Positions 1-9,539 of a stretch of DNA of 64,000 nucleotides are shown piece after piece. The stretch comes from CADCUY01 sp964242735. Lineage in GTDB: Bacteria; Actinomycetota; Actinomycetes; Actinomycetales; Quadrisphaeraceae. The translations under genes and the position numbers were made by a program. Location of the stretch: contig CAXTAK010000009.1 of NCBI GenBank assembly GCA_964242735.1, forward strand, positions 60,782 through 124,781. The letters run 5' to 3'. The notes beneath the pieces were generated by a model. That model ran no database searches and was not told where the DNA came from. It was given only the letters and a program-made list of their open reading frames with translations. Position 1 is the stretch's first letter; the number at the start of each line of letters is the position of its first letter.

Positions 1-793
1 GCTGAGGTCGCGCCGCGCACGGTCACCCGCTCGACCACCACGCCGTCGGTGCCCTTCAGCAGCAGCCCGGTGTCGTCCCAGGTGCCACCCCGCGCGGTGC
101 CGGTGCCGCGCAGCACCAGGTCCGAGACCGTCACCGAGTCCGCCTCCACCCAAAGGGTCGAGCGCGCCGGGGCCGTGGCGAGCAGCGTGCCGCCCCCGGT
201 GACGGTCGTGCCGGGCCGGCGCACCCGCACCACCGCGGCGTGAGCGAAGGTGCGCCCCGCCGGGACGAGGACGACGTCCCCCGCGCGCGCGGCGTCGAGG
301 GCGCGCTGCAGGGCCGCGGTGTCGTCGGTGGTGCCGTCGCCGACCGCGCCGAAGTCGAGGACGGAGAGCCGCGCGGGAGTCGCCGCCGCGCCCGTGGGCG
401 CGGTCGTGGGTGCTGCGGGGGACGACGTGGCCGGTGCCGGTGCCGGTGCCGGTGCNNNNNNNNNNNNNNNNNNNNNNNNNNNNNNNNNNNNNNNNNNNNN
501 NNNNNNNNNNNNNNNNNNNNNNNNNNNNNNNNNNNNNNNNNNNNNNNNNNNNNNNGGGTGGGGGTCGGGGTGGGCGTGGGGGAGGTCGTCGCGGTCGGGG
601 TGGGCGCGCGGGTGCTCGACGGCCGCGCCACCAGGGCGCTCGCCGCGGTGACCGCCGTGGGGTCCGCGGCCGTGGTCGCCACCGGCCCCGTGGCGTCAGC
701 GGGAGCGCCGACCGGGGCGTCGACGGGGAGGAGGGCGGGGACGAGCGGGAGGGTGAGGAGGGCGGCCAGGAGCAGGCGCGGGACGTGGGACAT
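1..793 (-). CDS. Secreted parallel beta-helix (pectate-lyase-3-like) protein, partial
   Basis: The first 30 or so residues (MSHVPRLLLAALL...) form a signal peptide, followed by an Ala/Thr/Pro-rich linker that runs into the gap at 456-555. Beyond the gap, in another frame (codon at 368-366), the sequence reads LSVLDFGAVGDGTTDD. This is the opening strand of pectate_lyase_3 / right-handed beta-helix domains, followed by typical helix rungs. The frame change is expected because the gap length is arbitrary. The C-terminus lies outside the window. The same opening motif occurs in the lipoprotein at 11298-12539, so the two are paralogs flanking the exopolysaccharide genes. An extracellular polysaccharide lyase, hydrolase or epimerase role is inferred. 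The ATG at 793 follows CATCAT by 6 nt, fitting a weak leaderless promoter. Confidence 0.75.
456..555. other. Assembly gap (100 N)
   Basis: Exactly 100 N, the conventional size for a gap of unknown length. It lies in the Pro/Thr/Ala linker of the beta-helix protein. The flanks are simple repeats of GGTGCC and GGGGTC type, which probably broke the assembly. Confidence 0.95.
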
Positions 794-898
794 GGACGCA
801 TGATGAGTTGTGAGCGGTGGTGACGCAGCGCAATCACGACATATCTGTGCCATCCCGGCGATCCGGGCGCGGCTCCACCGTCCGGGTGAGGCGGGGCG

Positions 899-1180
899 GT
901 GGAGCTCGAGGTCGTGCCCGGCGACGCCGATGATCCGCCCGTGCCCGCTCCCGTCCTGCTGCAGGTGCTCGCCGTCGCGGGCTGCCTCTCTCTCCTGATC
1001 TCCCTCGGCCTGGGCGCCGTCCTGGCCAGGTCTCGACGGGGCGGTCCGCGTCAGGGCCCTGCTCCCGCCAGTCCGGCGCCCACCGGTCCGGCACTCCTCC
1101 GCTCGGGGGACCTCGTGACGCCCGACGTGCTCGGCACCGCCGCACCGCTGCACGACCGCCCGGGGGGTCCGGCTCGCTGA
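899..1180 (+). CDS. Possible small membrane protein, 93 aa
   Basis: No family was recognised. The GTG at 899 follows a purine-rich GGGTGAGGCGGGGC stretch that could serve as a ribosome site. Residues of about 20-45 (LLQVLAVAGCLSLLISLGLGAV) form one hydrophobic helix followed by arginines, then a Pro/Ala/Gly-rich tail. A TATCTG hexamer at 842-847 could be its -10 box. It is divergent from the beta-helix gene and precedes the exopolysaccharide operon. It could be a chance open frame in GC-rich DNA, but the membrane segment with positive flank and the plausible promoter favour a real gene slightly. Confidence 0.4.
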   Translation: MELEVVPGDADDPPVPAPVLLQVLAVAGCLSLLISLGLGAVLARSRRGGPRQGPAPASPAPTGPALLRSGDLVTPDVLGTAAPLHDRPGGPAR

Positions 1181-1299
1181 CCGCGCCGGCCGCGCCAGGA
1201 CGGCGCTGCAGGACCGCGGGCGTGCCGGTGACCGGCACCGAGTGCCCGACGACGCGTGGTGAGATCCTGGCCGATCAGTGACGCATCCCCCGGCCCGTG

Positions 1300-1329
1300 T
1301 TGATCCCAGCCCCGCTGACGGGTGAGGAT
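1300..1329 (+). promoter_or_regulatory. Candidate promoter of the sugar-transferase/flippase operon
   Basis: TTGATC at 1300-1305 and GAGGAT at 1324-1329 are separated by 18 nt. This is the only convincing -35/-10 pair in the 317-nt gene-free stretch 1181-1497 before the operon. It would give a leader of about 160 nt ending in a GGAAGGATC ribosome site just before the GTG at 1498. Confidence 0.4.
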
Positions 1330-1497
1330 GGGGTCTTGCCCACTGCGGGAGCAGCACGTGACCGGCCATCCCTGACCGGGCCCCGCGACGAACAGGTCTG
1401 GTGACCGCGTGCCCCTGCGCACGCCGCTGGTCCGGCCGAGCCCGGATGTTGCGGGCCCAGCGACCGACCACCGCCCTGACCGCCGGGAAGGATCCGC

Positions 1498-2958
1498 GTG
1501 ACCATCGAGCAGGACCGCACGGCCCGGGGGAGCTACCTCCACCAGCACCACGACGCGCTGCCCGCTGCGGCGCCGGGCCCGGTGCGTGAGCAGGAGGTGT
1601 CGCGGTCGCACGCCGTCCGCGCCCACGCCTCGACGATGGGCCGCCTCCAGGTGATGGCCGACGTGATCGCCATCGCCGCGACGCTGCTGATCTTCGGCTA
1701 CCAGGACCTGGCGGCCGTACCACCGCTGGTGCTCGTCGGGGTCACCGTCCTCGGCCTCGTCGGGCAGCGCCTCTACCGCTCCCACCTCACCCCGTCCGTG
1801 CTCGACCAGGCACCGGGGCTGTTCGCGGCGGGCCTGGTCGGGGGCATCGTCGCCATGGTGGTCTCGGAGCTGCTGGACCCCAGCGCCTCCACCGGCATCC
1901 TGCTGGTGCGCGCGCTCCAGCTGATCGGCGCGCTGCTGCTGTTCCGCACCATCGCCCTGGCCGTGGTGCGCAGCGCCCGCCGCCACCGCATCGTCGCCCA
2001 CCGCACCCTGGTGCTGGGTGGGGGAGACATCGGCGCCGACCTCGTGCGCCGCTTCCGCGACCACCCCGAGCTGGGCCTGACGCCCATCGGCGTGCTGGAC
2101 CCCCAGCCGATGTACAGCGGGCGCGAGCTCGACGTCCCCTGCTTCGGCGGCTTCGACCGCCTCGCCGACACCATCACCGCTGAGGGTGTCGACGTCGTGG
2201 TGGTCGCTTTCAGCGGCGTGCGCGAGGCGGAGCTGGTCGACGTCCTGCGCACCTGCGACCGCCTCGAGTGCGAGTTCTTCTTCGTGCCCCGCCTGTTCGA
2301 GCTCCAGCACGTGCACGGCGACATGGAGCAGGCGTGGGGGATGCCGCTGGTGCGCGTGCGCCGCGCGGCGTTCCGCACCGTGGGGTGGAAGGTCAAGCGG
2401 CTGTTCGACCTGGTCTCCGCGAGCCTGCTGCTCGTCGCGGTCCTGCCCGTGCTGGCGGGGGTCGCCCTCGCCGTCCGCCTCGAGGGCGGCCCGGGGATCA
2501 TCTTCTCCCAGAACCGCGTGGGCCTGGACGGGCGACCGTTCACCATGCTGAAGTTCCGCTCCCTGCGACCCGTGGACGAGACGGAGTCCCAGACGATGTG
2601 GAACGTCTCGAACGACGACAGGATGGGCCCGGTGGGCAGGGTGATCCGCGCGACCTCCCTCGACGAGCTGCCGCAGCTGATCAACGTCATCCGCGGTGAC
2701 ATGTCCGTCGTCGGCCCGCGCCCGGAGCGGCCCCACTTCGTCGAGCAGTTCTCCTCGCGCATCCCGCGCTACACCGGGCGCCACCGCGTGCCCGCGGGGC
2801 TGACCGGCCTGGCCGCCGTCCACGGCCTGCGCGGGGACACCTCGATCGCCGACCGGACGATGCTCGACAACTACTACATCGAGAACTGGTCGCTGTGGCT
2901 GGACGCGAAGGTGCTGCTGCAGACCGTCGCGTCCGTGGTGCGCCACCCGGGGTCGTGA
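1498..2958 (+). CDS. Exopolysaccharide polyprenyl-phosphate sugar-1-phosphate transferase (WbaP/CpsE type)
   Basis: This enzyme starts exopolysaccharide repeat-unit synthesis by moving a sugar-1-phosphate from a nucleotide sugar to undecaprenyl phosphate at the membrane. It is 486 aa, the usual length. The N-terminal half has about four membrane helices (residues 45-165), then a CoA-binding/Rossmann-like segment with VLGGGDIG near residue 171. The catalytic bacterial sugar-transferase domain starts near residue 299 (KRLFDL). It contains the conserved KFRSL, DELPQLINV (near 389) and MSVVGPRPERP motifs. The GTG start is preceded by GGAAGGATC. The stop overlaps the next gene's GTG (GTGA), so flippase translation is coupled. 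It is the only recognisable priming transferase in the window. Which sugar it uses cannot be read from sequence. Confidence 0.92.
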   Translation: MTIEQDRTARGSYLHQHHDALPAAAPGPVREQEVSRSHAVRAHASTMGRLQVMADVIAIAATLLIFGYQDLAAVPPLVLVGVTVLGLVGQRLYRSHLTPSVLDQAPGLFAAGLVGGIVAMVVSELLDPSASTGILLVRALQLIGALLLFRTIALAVVRSARRHRIVAHRTLVLGGGDIGADLVRRFRDHPELGLTPIGVLDPQPMYSGRELDVPCFGGFDRLADTITAEGVDVVVVAFSGVREAELVDVLRTCDRLECEFFFVPRLFELQHVHGDMEQAWGMPLVRVRRAAFRTVGWKVKRLFDLVSASLLLVAVLPVLAGVALAVRLEGGPGIIFSQNRVGLDGRPFTMLKFRSLRPVDETESQTMWNVSNDDRMGPVGRVIRATSLDELPQLINVIRGDMSVVGPRPERPHFVEQFSSRIPRYTGRHRVPAGLTGLAAVHGLRGDTSIADRTMLDNYYIENWSLWLDAKVLLQTVASVVRHPGS

Positions 2959-4762
2959 CCACCGACCCCCGGACCACCGACCCCCGGACCGCCGACGAGC
3001 GGACGGCCGACNNNNNNNNNNNNNNNNNNNNNNNNNNNNNNNNNNNNNNNNNNNNNNNNNNNNNNNNNNNNNNNNNNNNNNNNNNNNNNNNNNNNNNNNN
3101 NNNNNNNNNNNGCGAACCACGCCGGCGGCGTCCGCGGAGCGACCCCCGACGCAGGAGCGGCGGCGCGCCGTCGTGGGCGGGTTGTGGCTGGCGACGGGGC
3201 AGGTGGTGCCCATGGCGTCCGCCGTGCTGCTCTCCGCCGGCATCGCCCGCAGCTGGGGGCCGCTGGAGCTGGGCAAGAGCGTGCTGGGGGAGCAGAGCTA
3301 CATCGCGCTGGTCTCCTCGCTGCTGGCCACCCTGCTCATCGGCGCGTTCAGCTCCACCGCCGTCCAGGTCCTCTCCGCCGCGCGCGACAGCCGGCCGGCC
3401 GACCTGGCGTGGCTGACCAGGGCCACCACCGTCGCCCTGGTCGGCGCCGGGGTGGTGAGCGCAGCGGTGATGCTCGCGGTGGGCAGCCGGGCCGACGTGC
3501 TGCGGGTCGTGTGGGTCATCGCCGCGACCACGGTGCTCGTCGACGCCATCGGCATCGCCCTGCAGTCGCGCGTGGTGGCGAACGAGGGGTGGAGCAGGGT
3601 CGGTGCCCGGCGCCTGCTGTTCCAGATCCTCTCCCCGCTGATGGGCGTGGCGGCCCTGCTGCTGGGCCTGGGCATCCCGGGGGTCTTCGCCGCCCAGACC
3701 CTCGCCTCGGTGGGCGGCCTGCTCTGGATCCTGCCCCTGGTCCGCCAGCAGCCGCCCCCCTCGGGCGCGTCCGCCGCGCCGCGCCCCACCCCGCGGGCGC
3801 TCCTGGTGCTGGCCGGCGGCTTCTTCACCGCCGGCCTGTTCATCACCCTGCTGGAGAGGCGCCTGGAGATCGTCTTCATCGAGCGGCTGTCCACCGCCGA
3901 CCAGATCGCCGCCTACTCCACCGCCTTCAACCTCTTCGCCGTCGCCTTCTTCGTCTGCTCGTCCCTGACCTTCGCGGCGCTGCCCTCGGTGGCGGCGCTG
4001 GCCGCCGGGGGGGAGATGGACAAGGTCCACGGCGCGATGCGCCGCGCCGGCCGCCTCCTGGTGACCTTCAGCATCCTGCTGGGCGCGGCCGTGGCGTCGG
4101 TGGGCCCTGGCCTGGTGCTGTTCATCTACGGCCCGGAGTTCTCCGACGCGTCGGGCCTGGTGCCGTGGATGTGCCTGTCCCTGCTGCTCGCCCCGCTGGC
4201 CGGTGTGGCCCGGGTGTACTGGACGGGCCTGGGCCTGCTGCGCCCCGTGCTCGCCACCGGCGCGGTCGGGCTGCTCGCCGACGTCGCGCTGTGCCTGGCC
4301 CTGATCCCCGCGTTCGGCGCCCGCGGAGCGGTCGCGGCGAACCTCGGGGGGGTCGCGGCAGGTTCGCTGTCGCTGCTGGTGATGACCCACCGGCGCACGG
4401 GCGGCCTGCGGATCGGGGGGCGCCCCGTCCTCGGCGCGGCCGCCGTCGCGGGGCCGTCGGCGGCCGCCGCCCTCCTCGTGCACGCCGCGGCGCCGGGCCT
4501 GGTGGGAGTGCTCGCCTCGGGCGTCGCCTTCTGCGCGGTCGCCCTGCTCGTCAGCAGGGTGGTGCACCCCGTCGCCGGGGCGGACGTCACGTGGCTGGCC
4601 GGCGCCCTGCCGCAGCGCGCTGGCCCGGCAGTGGAGTGGCTCGGCACCCCCCAGCTCGCCCCCACCCGGTCGGCGCGCTCGCGGACGCACGTCGACACCC
4701 GCGCCGGCGCCGGGACCCACGCTGATGTCGACACCGGCGCTGGCACCGGCGCCCCGCGGTGA
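2955..4762 (+). CDS. Polysaccharide flippase (MOP/Wzx-like), interrupted by gap
   Basis: A polytopic membrane protein with about 12-14 hydrophobic segments, of the MOP superfamily that flips lipid-linked oligosaccharide repeat units across the membrane. The likely start is the GTG at 2955, overlapping the transferase stop. It opens a Thr/Asp/Arg-rich repeat (TDPRTTDPRTADERTAD) that runs into the gap at 3012-3111. After the gap, in a shifted frame, the sequence continues RTTPAASAERPP and enters the first membrane helix at about 3173. The tail after 4680 is hydrophilic with imperfect Thr/Asp/Ala/Gly repeats (TRAGAGTHADVDTGAGTGA). A methionine-rich start at 3212 is possible but would cut into helix 1. 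Its stop overlaps the next GT4 start (GTGA). Confidence 0.85.
3012..3111. other. Assembly gap (100 N)
   Basis: One hundred N inside the 5' end of the flippase gene, immediately after a tandem CCGGACCACCGAC-type repeat. The coding frame on the two sides differs (0 before, 2 after), so the true missing length is not 100 or the repeat number is unknown. Confidence 0.95.
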
Positions 4763-5880
4763 GCGGGGCGAGCCGCCACGACCCGCGCGTGGTGATCGTG
4801 CACGAGCGGTTCACGGAGATGGCCGGGTCGGAGGCCGTCGTGGAGCAGCTCGCCGCCCAGTGGCCCGGGGCGCCCGTGCACGTGCCCGTCGCGCGCCGGG
4901 GCATCCTGCCCGCCGACCTGGCCGGGCGGGTCGTCGACACCCGACTGAGCGCCCTGCTGCGCGGCGGCACGTACGCGCACCTGCTGCCCGCCCTGCCGGT
5001 GGCGATGGCCCGCCTGCGGCTGCCGGCCGCCGACGTCGTCATCGCCAGCCACCACGCCTTCGCGCAGCAGGCGGTGCGCGCCACCGATGCGCCGGTGGTC
5101 AGCTACGTCCACTCCCCGGCCCGGTGGGTGTGGGACCCGCAGATGCGCCGCGGAGAGGTCGGCGGGCGCGTGGGGCGGGCGGGTCTCGCGGCCTACGCGG
5201 CGGGTTACCGCAGCGCCGACCGCGCCGCCGCCCAGCGCGTGCACACCCTCGTGGCGAACAGCTCCGAGGTCGCCTCCCGCATCCTCCGCTGGTGGGGCCG
5301 GGCGTCAGTGGTGGTGCACCCCCCGGTGGACACGCACCGCTACACCCCCGACCCGGGCACGGCCCGCGAGCCGTTCTTCCTGCTCGCCGGGCGGCTGGTG
5401 GCCTACAAGCGGCCCGACCTGGCGGTGGCCGCCGCCGCCGCCGCGGGGGTGCCGCTGGTCGTCGCCGGGGGCGGGCGGGGCCGCGCGGAGCTCGAGCGCC
5501 TCGCCGGGCCGGGCACCACCTTCCTCGGGCGAGTGGGCGACGACGAGCTGCGCGCACTGTACCGGCGCTGCCGCGCGCTGCTCATGCCCGGCGTCGAGGA
5601 CTTCGGCATCGTGCCCGTCGAGGCCCAGGCGACCGGCGCGCCGGTGATCGCCCAGGCCGCCGGCGGGGCGCTGGACAGCGTCGTCGACGGGGTCACCGGC
5701 GTCCTGGTGCCCGGCACCGACGTCGAGGACTGGGCTGCTGCGCTGCGCGCCTTCGACCCGGGCCGCTTCGACGCGCACGTGCTCCGCCGCCACGCCGAGG
5801 GCTTCTCGCGGGCGGCGTTCCGCGCGCGGATGGCCGACGTCGTCGACGGCGTGCTCGGCGGGGCCCCCCGCTCGGCGTGA
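4759..5880 (+). CDS. GT4-family glycosyltransferase
   Basis: A 373-aa retaining GT-B enzyme. The N-terminal acceptor domain opens with VVIVHERFTEMAGSE. The C-terminal donor-binding domain contains LLAGRLVAYKRPDLAV, GRVGDDELRALYRRC and the EX7E-like stretch PGVEDFGIVPVEAQATGAPV near residue 277, typical of GT4 (GPGTF family, RfaB/WbaZ-like). The SYVHSPARWVWDP sequence is frequent in WbaZ-type mannosyltransferases (from memory). It is the third gene of the operon from 1498, joined to the flippase by a 4-base overlap. It probably adds a sugar to the growing lipid-linked repeat unit in the cytoplasm. Donor and acceptor are unknown. Confidence 0.88.
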   Translation: MSGASRHDPRVVIVHERFTEMAGSEAVVEQLAAQWPGAPVHVPVARRGILPADLAGRVVDTRLSALLRGGTYAHLLPALPVAMARLRLPAADVVIASHHAFAQQAVRATDAPVVSYVHSPARWVWDPQMRRGEVGGRVGRAGLAAYAAGYRSADRAAAQRVHTLVANSSEVASRILRWWGRASVVVHPPVDTHRYTPDPGTAREPFFLLAGRLVAYKRPDLAVAAAAAAGVPLVVAGGGRGRAELERLAGPGTTFLGRVGDDELRALYRRCRALLMPGVEDFGIVPVEAQATGAPVIAQAAGGALDSVVDGVTGVLVPGTDVEDWAAALRAFDPGRFDAHVLRRHAEGFSRAAFRARMADVVDGVLGGAPRSA

Positions 5881-5971
5881 GCGCACGGGCCGGCTCACCC
5901 GGACGCTGCGGTGCGAGGCGCCCTCCCGACCACCGGCCACCACGGGATGCGCTCGGGGCCGCCGCGGTGGA

Positions 5972-7180
5972 TCAGCCCCGGGCCTCCCGGGTCGCCAGGG
6001 CCGCCCGCACCGCCGCCACCGTGTCCTGTGCGACGTCGTCCCACGAACGAGGTGCCGCGGGTGGGGCCGCGCTCCGCCGCGGGGGACCGGCGAGCATCCG
6101 CAGCACCTCTCGGGCCCACGCGCCGCTGTCGTCGGGCGCGAGCACCGCGCCCGCCCGGCCCGCGGCGGCCTCGACGAGGGCGGCGTCGCTCGAGACGACC
6201 ACCGGCGCGCCGAGGTCCAGGGCCTCGACGACGGGCAGCCCGAAGCCCTCGACCAGGCTCGGGCACAGCGCCACCGCCGCGTGCTCGTACGCCCACCGGA
6301 GCGCCGCGTCGGGCACCGCGACGAGGCGCACCAGCTGGCCGGCCGCCTCCAGGGCGGCGGCCTGCGTCCCGTAGGAGCTCACCCCCCAGCTCGGTGGCCC
6401 CACCAGGGCCAGCACCGCATCGGGGCGCGTGCGCACCACCTCTGCCCACGCCGCGACGACCAGCGGCACGTTCTTGCGGGCGCTGGGATCCCCGACCACG
6501 AGGGCGAAGGGGCGCCCGGCGGCCACCAGCGCGGCGAGCTCGGGGACCGGCGCGGCGGCGACGCCCAGCAGCGCGGGGGAGGAGGCCAGGGGTGTGACCA
6601 CCGCCCGGGCGGCGGCGGCCGGCTCCCACACCCCGAGGCGGTGGCGTGTCGCGGCGCTGACGCACACCGGCACGTGGGCCGCTCGCAGCGACGCCCGGTA
6701 GGGGCGCTGCAGGAGGGTGCGCTTGGCGAGCCCGAAGTCACCGGGGCGGTCCAGCAGGATCATGTCGTGCACCGTCAGCACCGTCAGCGGGCCCGACCGT
6801 CCCGGCAGTGCCGACCGCCCCGGCAGTGCCGACCGCCCACCGCGGGGGAGCCGGGCCGGCAGCAGGTGCTTGACCCCGTGGACGACGTCGCAGCCCGCCG
6901 GTACGCGGCCGTAGCGCTCCAGCAACGGCGCCGCGGCGCCGGGCACGCGCGCCAGCACGTGCACCCGCCCGTCCCCGACGAGGGGGCGCAGGTCCTCCGC
7001 GGCGTCCGGGGCGGCCGTCAGGTGCAGCTCCACGTCCTCGCGGCGGCCCAGGGCGCGGGCCAGCTCGACGGTGTAGCGCACGATGCCCCCGAGGCTGCCC
7101 CCCGGTGGCACGTGGGAGGCTCCCAGCAGCCACCTCAACCGGTCTCCCGGCCGGTCGCTGGACGGCGTCGACGGGGTCAC
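5972..7180 (-). CDS. GT4-family glycosyltransferase (last gene of leftward operon)
   Basis: A 402-aa GT-B glycosyltransferase. It begins with RWLLGASHVPPGGSLGGIVRY, a glycine-rich acceptor-domain loop. Later come FALVVGDPSARKNVPLVV and the donor-site region LCPSLVEGFGLPVVEALDLGAPVV near residue 300. That stretch holds the Glu pair of the EX7E motif of GT4 mannosyl/rhamnosyl transferases. The GTG start at 7180 overlaps the polymerase stop (GTGA), which makes it the distal gene of the four-gene leftward operon. Residues 130-145 include a short LPGRSALPGRSALPGRS-type triple repeat, probably a surface loop. Substrate is unknown. Confidence 0.88.
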   Translation of the reverse strand: MTPSTPSSDRPGDRLRWLLGASHVPPGGSLGGIVRYTVELARALGRREDVELHLTAAPDAAEDLRPLVGDGRVHVLARVPGAAAPLLERYGRVPAGCDVVHGVKHLLPARLPRGGRSALPGRSALPGRSGPLTVLTVHDMILLDRPGDFGLAKRTLLQRPYRASLRAAHVPVCVSAATRHRLGVWEPAAAARAVVTPLASSPALLGVAAAPVPELAALVAAGRPFALVVGDPSARKNVPLVVAAWAEVVRTRPDAVLALVGPPSWGVSSYGTQAAALEAAGQLVRLVAVPDAALRWAYEHAAVALCPSLVEGFGLPVVEALDLGAPVVVSSDAALVEAAAGRAGAVLAPDDSGAWAREVLRMLAGPPRRSAAPPAAPRSWDDVAQDTVAAVRAALATREARG

Positions 7181-8607
7181 CGCGTGACCAGCACGGACGG
7201 CTCACGCCCAGCGGGGACGGGTCCCTCCCCGGGCGGCTCCAGGCGCACCGCCCCGCCCGGAGCGGGGCGCGGTGCCGGGGGTGGGGCGAGCGGCGGCGGG
7301 CGCCACAGCACGCGCCGCCGGCCGTGCACGACGAGCGCGACGACGACCAGGGCTGTGATGGAGGGCACCACCCGGCCCTGCGTCCAGTACAGGTAGCGCG
7401 GCATGTCGGCCAGGCCGGTCAGGGCCAGGGGGTAGATCAGCGACCCGGTGACGCGCCCGTCGCGCAGCCCCCGGTACAGCACCCCGAGCACCAGGCCGGC
7501 GACGGCGAAGAAGACCAGCCCCCCGACGGTGCCGAAGTCCACGAAGGGCGTGGTCAGGCCGCCCGGGTTGTTGAACTCGGGGTTGGCGTACCGCTCGAGC
7601 AGCTGCTGGGCGTCCGGCGGCGGCAGCGCCGAGAGGCGGTCGTAGAGGCCGATGCTGCCGATGCCGGGCGCCGTCCACAGCGCCGACAGGCTCTGGTCGG
7701 GCAGCCGGCCCGGCCAGGTGCCGTGGTCGAGCTGCACCTGCCCGTTGTTGTACGCGGTCGCGTAGTACCCGCCGAAGCGGAGCAGCGCGAACTCGCCGAA
7801 GGTGCGGTCGGTGCGGCTGGCGAAGTACTGCCAGCTGCGGGAGTACTCGAAGGCGGCGAAGACCGCGAAGACGACGGGCAGGGCCACGAACGGCGCGGCC
7901 CGCACCAGGGGCCGCAGCGCTCTCCCGCGGCGCGCTCCGACGGCGCCGGCGCCCACGGCGACCACTGCGAGCGCCGGCACCGCCAGCTCGATCAGGGCGA
8001 GGCGCTCGGTCAGCAGGAAGGCCCGCGCCGTGGCGAGTGCGAAGACCACGACGACCTGCGCGGTCAGCGCTCGGTCGCGGCGGTGCCGCAGGGAGTGCAG
8101 GGCGACGATGACGAAGGCCATGCCCACCTGGGTCAGCGTGGTGATCCCGGGGACGGTCGCGAACTGGGTCTTCAGCGTGTTGCTGTAGTTCGACTGCGAG
8201 ACCACGGCGTCGACGATCGTCGACAGGCGCACGCCGTTGGCCACCCCGGAGACCGCGAACGCCGCGTACCCGAGCATCGTCAGCCAGAACAGCCACCGCG
8301 CCGCGCGCCGCAGGGTGCCCTCAACGCGCGGGTCGTCGATCGCGGAGTCGTCGCCGCTGCGCGCCGGGGTGATCATCAGGGTGGCCGTGGTCGCGAGCAC
8401 CAGGGCGGCGAGCAGGCACAGCACCACGGTGTCGGTGGTCAGGTGCTTGGGGGTGCCGAACTCCGCGCGGAAGTCCGCGTCGGTCAGAACCGCGGCCACC
8501 GCGACGGTCACGGGCACGATGAGCAGGACGGCCGCCCCGGGGTTGAGCCACCACGGGGCGGACGGCGCGGGACGCCGCACCGGAGCCGGGCCGGCGCCCG
8601 CGGTCAC
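7177..8607 (-). CDS. Wzy-like polysaccharide polymerase, polytopic membrane protein
   Basis: A 476-aa protein with about 10-12 hydrophobic helices and one long hydrophilic extracellular loop (roughly residues 270-380, around FEYSRSWQYFASRTDRTFGE and the Pro/Asp-rich stretch after it). This is the architecture of O-antigen/exopolysaccharide polymerases. Primary sequence is poorly conserved in that family, so the call rests on topology and on its place between the Wzz-like, GT2 and GT4 genes. The frame is open upstream to 8772, but the GTG at 8607 overlaps the GT2 stop in the same GTGA arrangement as its neighbours and removes an Arg-rich non-native N-terminus. It would join repeat units outside the membrane. 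Confidence 0.75.
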   Translation of the reverse strand: MTAGAGPAPVRRPAPSAPWWLNPGAAVLLIVPVTVAVAAVLTDADFRAEFGTPKHLTTDTVVLCLLAALVLATTATLMITPARSGDDSAIDDPRVEGTLRRAARWLFWLTMLGYAAFAVSGVANGVRLSTIVDAVVSQSNYSNTLKTQFATVPGITTLTQVGMAFVIVALHSLRHRRDRALTAQVVVVFALATARAFLLTERLALIELAVPALAVVAVGAGAVGARRGRALRPLVRAAPFVALPVVFAVFAAFEYSRSWQYFASRTDRTFGEFALLRFGGYYATAYNNGQVQLDHGTWPGRLPDQSLSALWTAPGIGSIGLYDRLSALPPPDAQQLLERYANPEFNNPGGLTTPFVDFGTVGGLVFFAVAGLVLGVLYRGLRDGRVTGSLIYPLALTGLADMPRYLYWTQGRVVPSITALVVVALVVHGRRRVLWRPPPLAPPPAPRPAPGGAVRLEPPGEGPVPAGREPSVLVTR

Positions 8608-9539
8608 CGGGGTGGCCCCGCGGCGGCCGCCCGGTCGGCGAGCTCGCGCGGCGGCCGCCCCGCGTACCCGGCGAGGGTCCCGCGCAGGTACGCCGCGTCG
8701 GCCCGGGCCAGGGCGCGCCGTCCCGTGGCGCCGCGCACCGCGACGGCACCGACCTTGCGGGCGGAGTACCACGCGAACTGGTCCAGGGGCAGGCGGTGCA
8801 GGCGCCAGAGGTTGCCCATGCCGCAGCCGTAGCTGAGCATCTTGCGCACGAACGCGTCGTCGACGTCGTCGCGCGGCTCGTCCTGCAGCACGGTCAGCGA
8901 CGGGTCGTACCAGGCCCGGCCCCCCGCGTCGGTGATCTTCAGGAGCAGGTCGGACTCCTCACCGGCCCCGTGCCACCCCGCCGAGCCGACGCCCATCGAC
9001 TCGTCGAAGCCACCGGCGGCGTCGACCGCGCTGCGGCGGAAGAACATCGTGCTCATGATGGTGGTGCGCATGAAGTTCCGGCGGGTGACCGCCGTCGGCG
9101 CGGGCAGCCACCGCAGCATCGAGGGGCGACCGTCCTGCGTGGTCTGCCGGCCGGAGAGCACCGCGAGCGAGCCCTCCGCCGCGAAGGTCCCCAGGACTCG
9201 GCCCAGCGCGCCGGGGGGGAACCAGCAGTTGTCGTCGGGGAAGCCCACCAGCGCCGCCGTGCCCAGCGCCAGACCGGTGTTGCGCCCCCGCGCCGCACCC
9301 CGCCCCGAGGTGGTCCAGCGCGTGCGCACCCGGTGCCCACCGCGCTGCAGGACCGCGACGCACGAGCGGTCGGGGCTCTGGTCGACCACCACGACCTCCA
9401 CGCGGTCTCGTGCGCCGCTGGCGTCGACCGAGGCCAGCAGGCGCGTGAGCTCGGTGGGGCGCCCGATCGTCGACACGACCAGGGTCAGCTCCACCGGCGG
9501 CAGGTGCGGCTCAGGGGGGGCCGGGTCGCCTCCGCTCAC
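8604..9539 (-). CDS. GT2-family glycosyltransferase
   Basis: A 311-aa GT-A glycosyltransferase. Visible motifs are ELTLVVSTIGRPTELTRLLASV at the N-terminus, VVVVDQSPD (first Asp), GRGAARGRNTGLALG, and GFPDDNCWFPPGAL, the metal-binding DxD-like DD pair near residue 105. A HGAGEESDLLLKI acidic catalytic-base region lies near residue 200. The GTG start overlaps the stop of the Wzz-like gene and its stop overlaps the polymerase start, so all four leftward genes are translationally coupled. It resembles rhamnosyl- or galactosyltransferases of exopolysaccharide loci, but donor identity cannot be read. Confidence 0.87.
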   Translation of the reverse strand: MSGGDPAPPEPHLPPVELTLVVSTIGRPTELTRLLASVDASGARDRVEVVVVDQSPDRSCVAVLQRGGHRVRTRWTTSGRGAARGRNTGLALGTAALVGFPDDNCWFPPGALGRVLGTFAAEGSLAVLSGRQTTQDGRPSMLRWLPAPTAVTRRNFMRTTIMSTMFFRRSAVDAAGGFDESMGVGSAGWHGAGEESDLLLKITDAGGRAWYDPSLTVLQDEPRDDVDDAFVRKMLSYGCGMGNLWRLHRLPLDQFAWYSARKVGAVAVRGATGRRALARADAAYLRGTLAGYAGRPPRELADRAAAAGPPR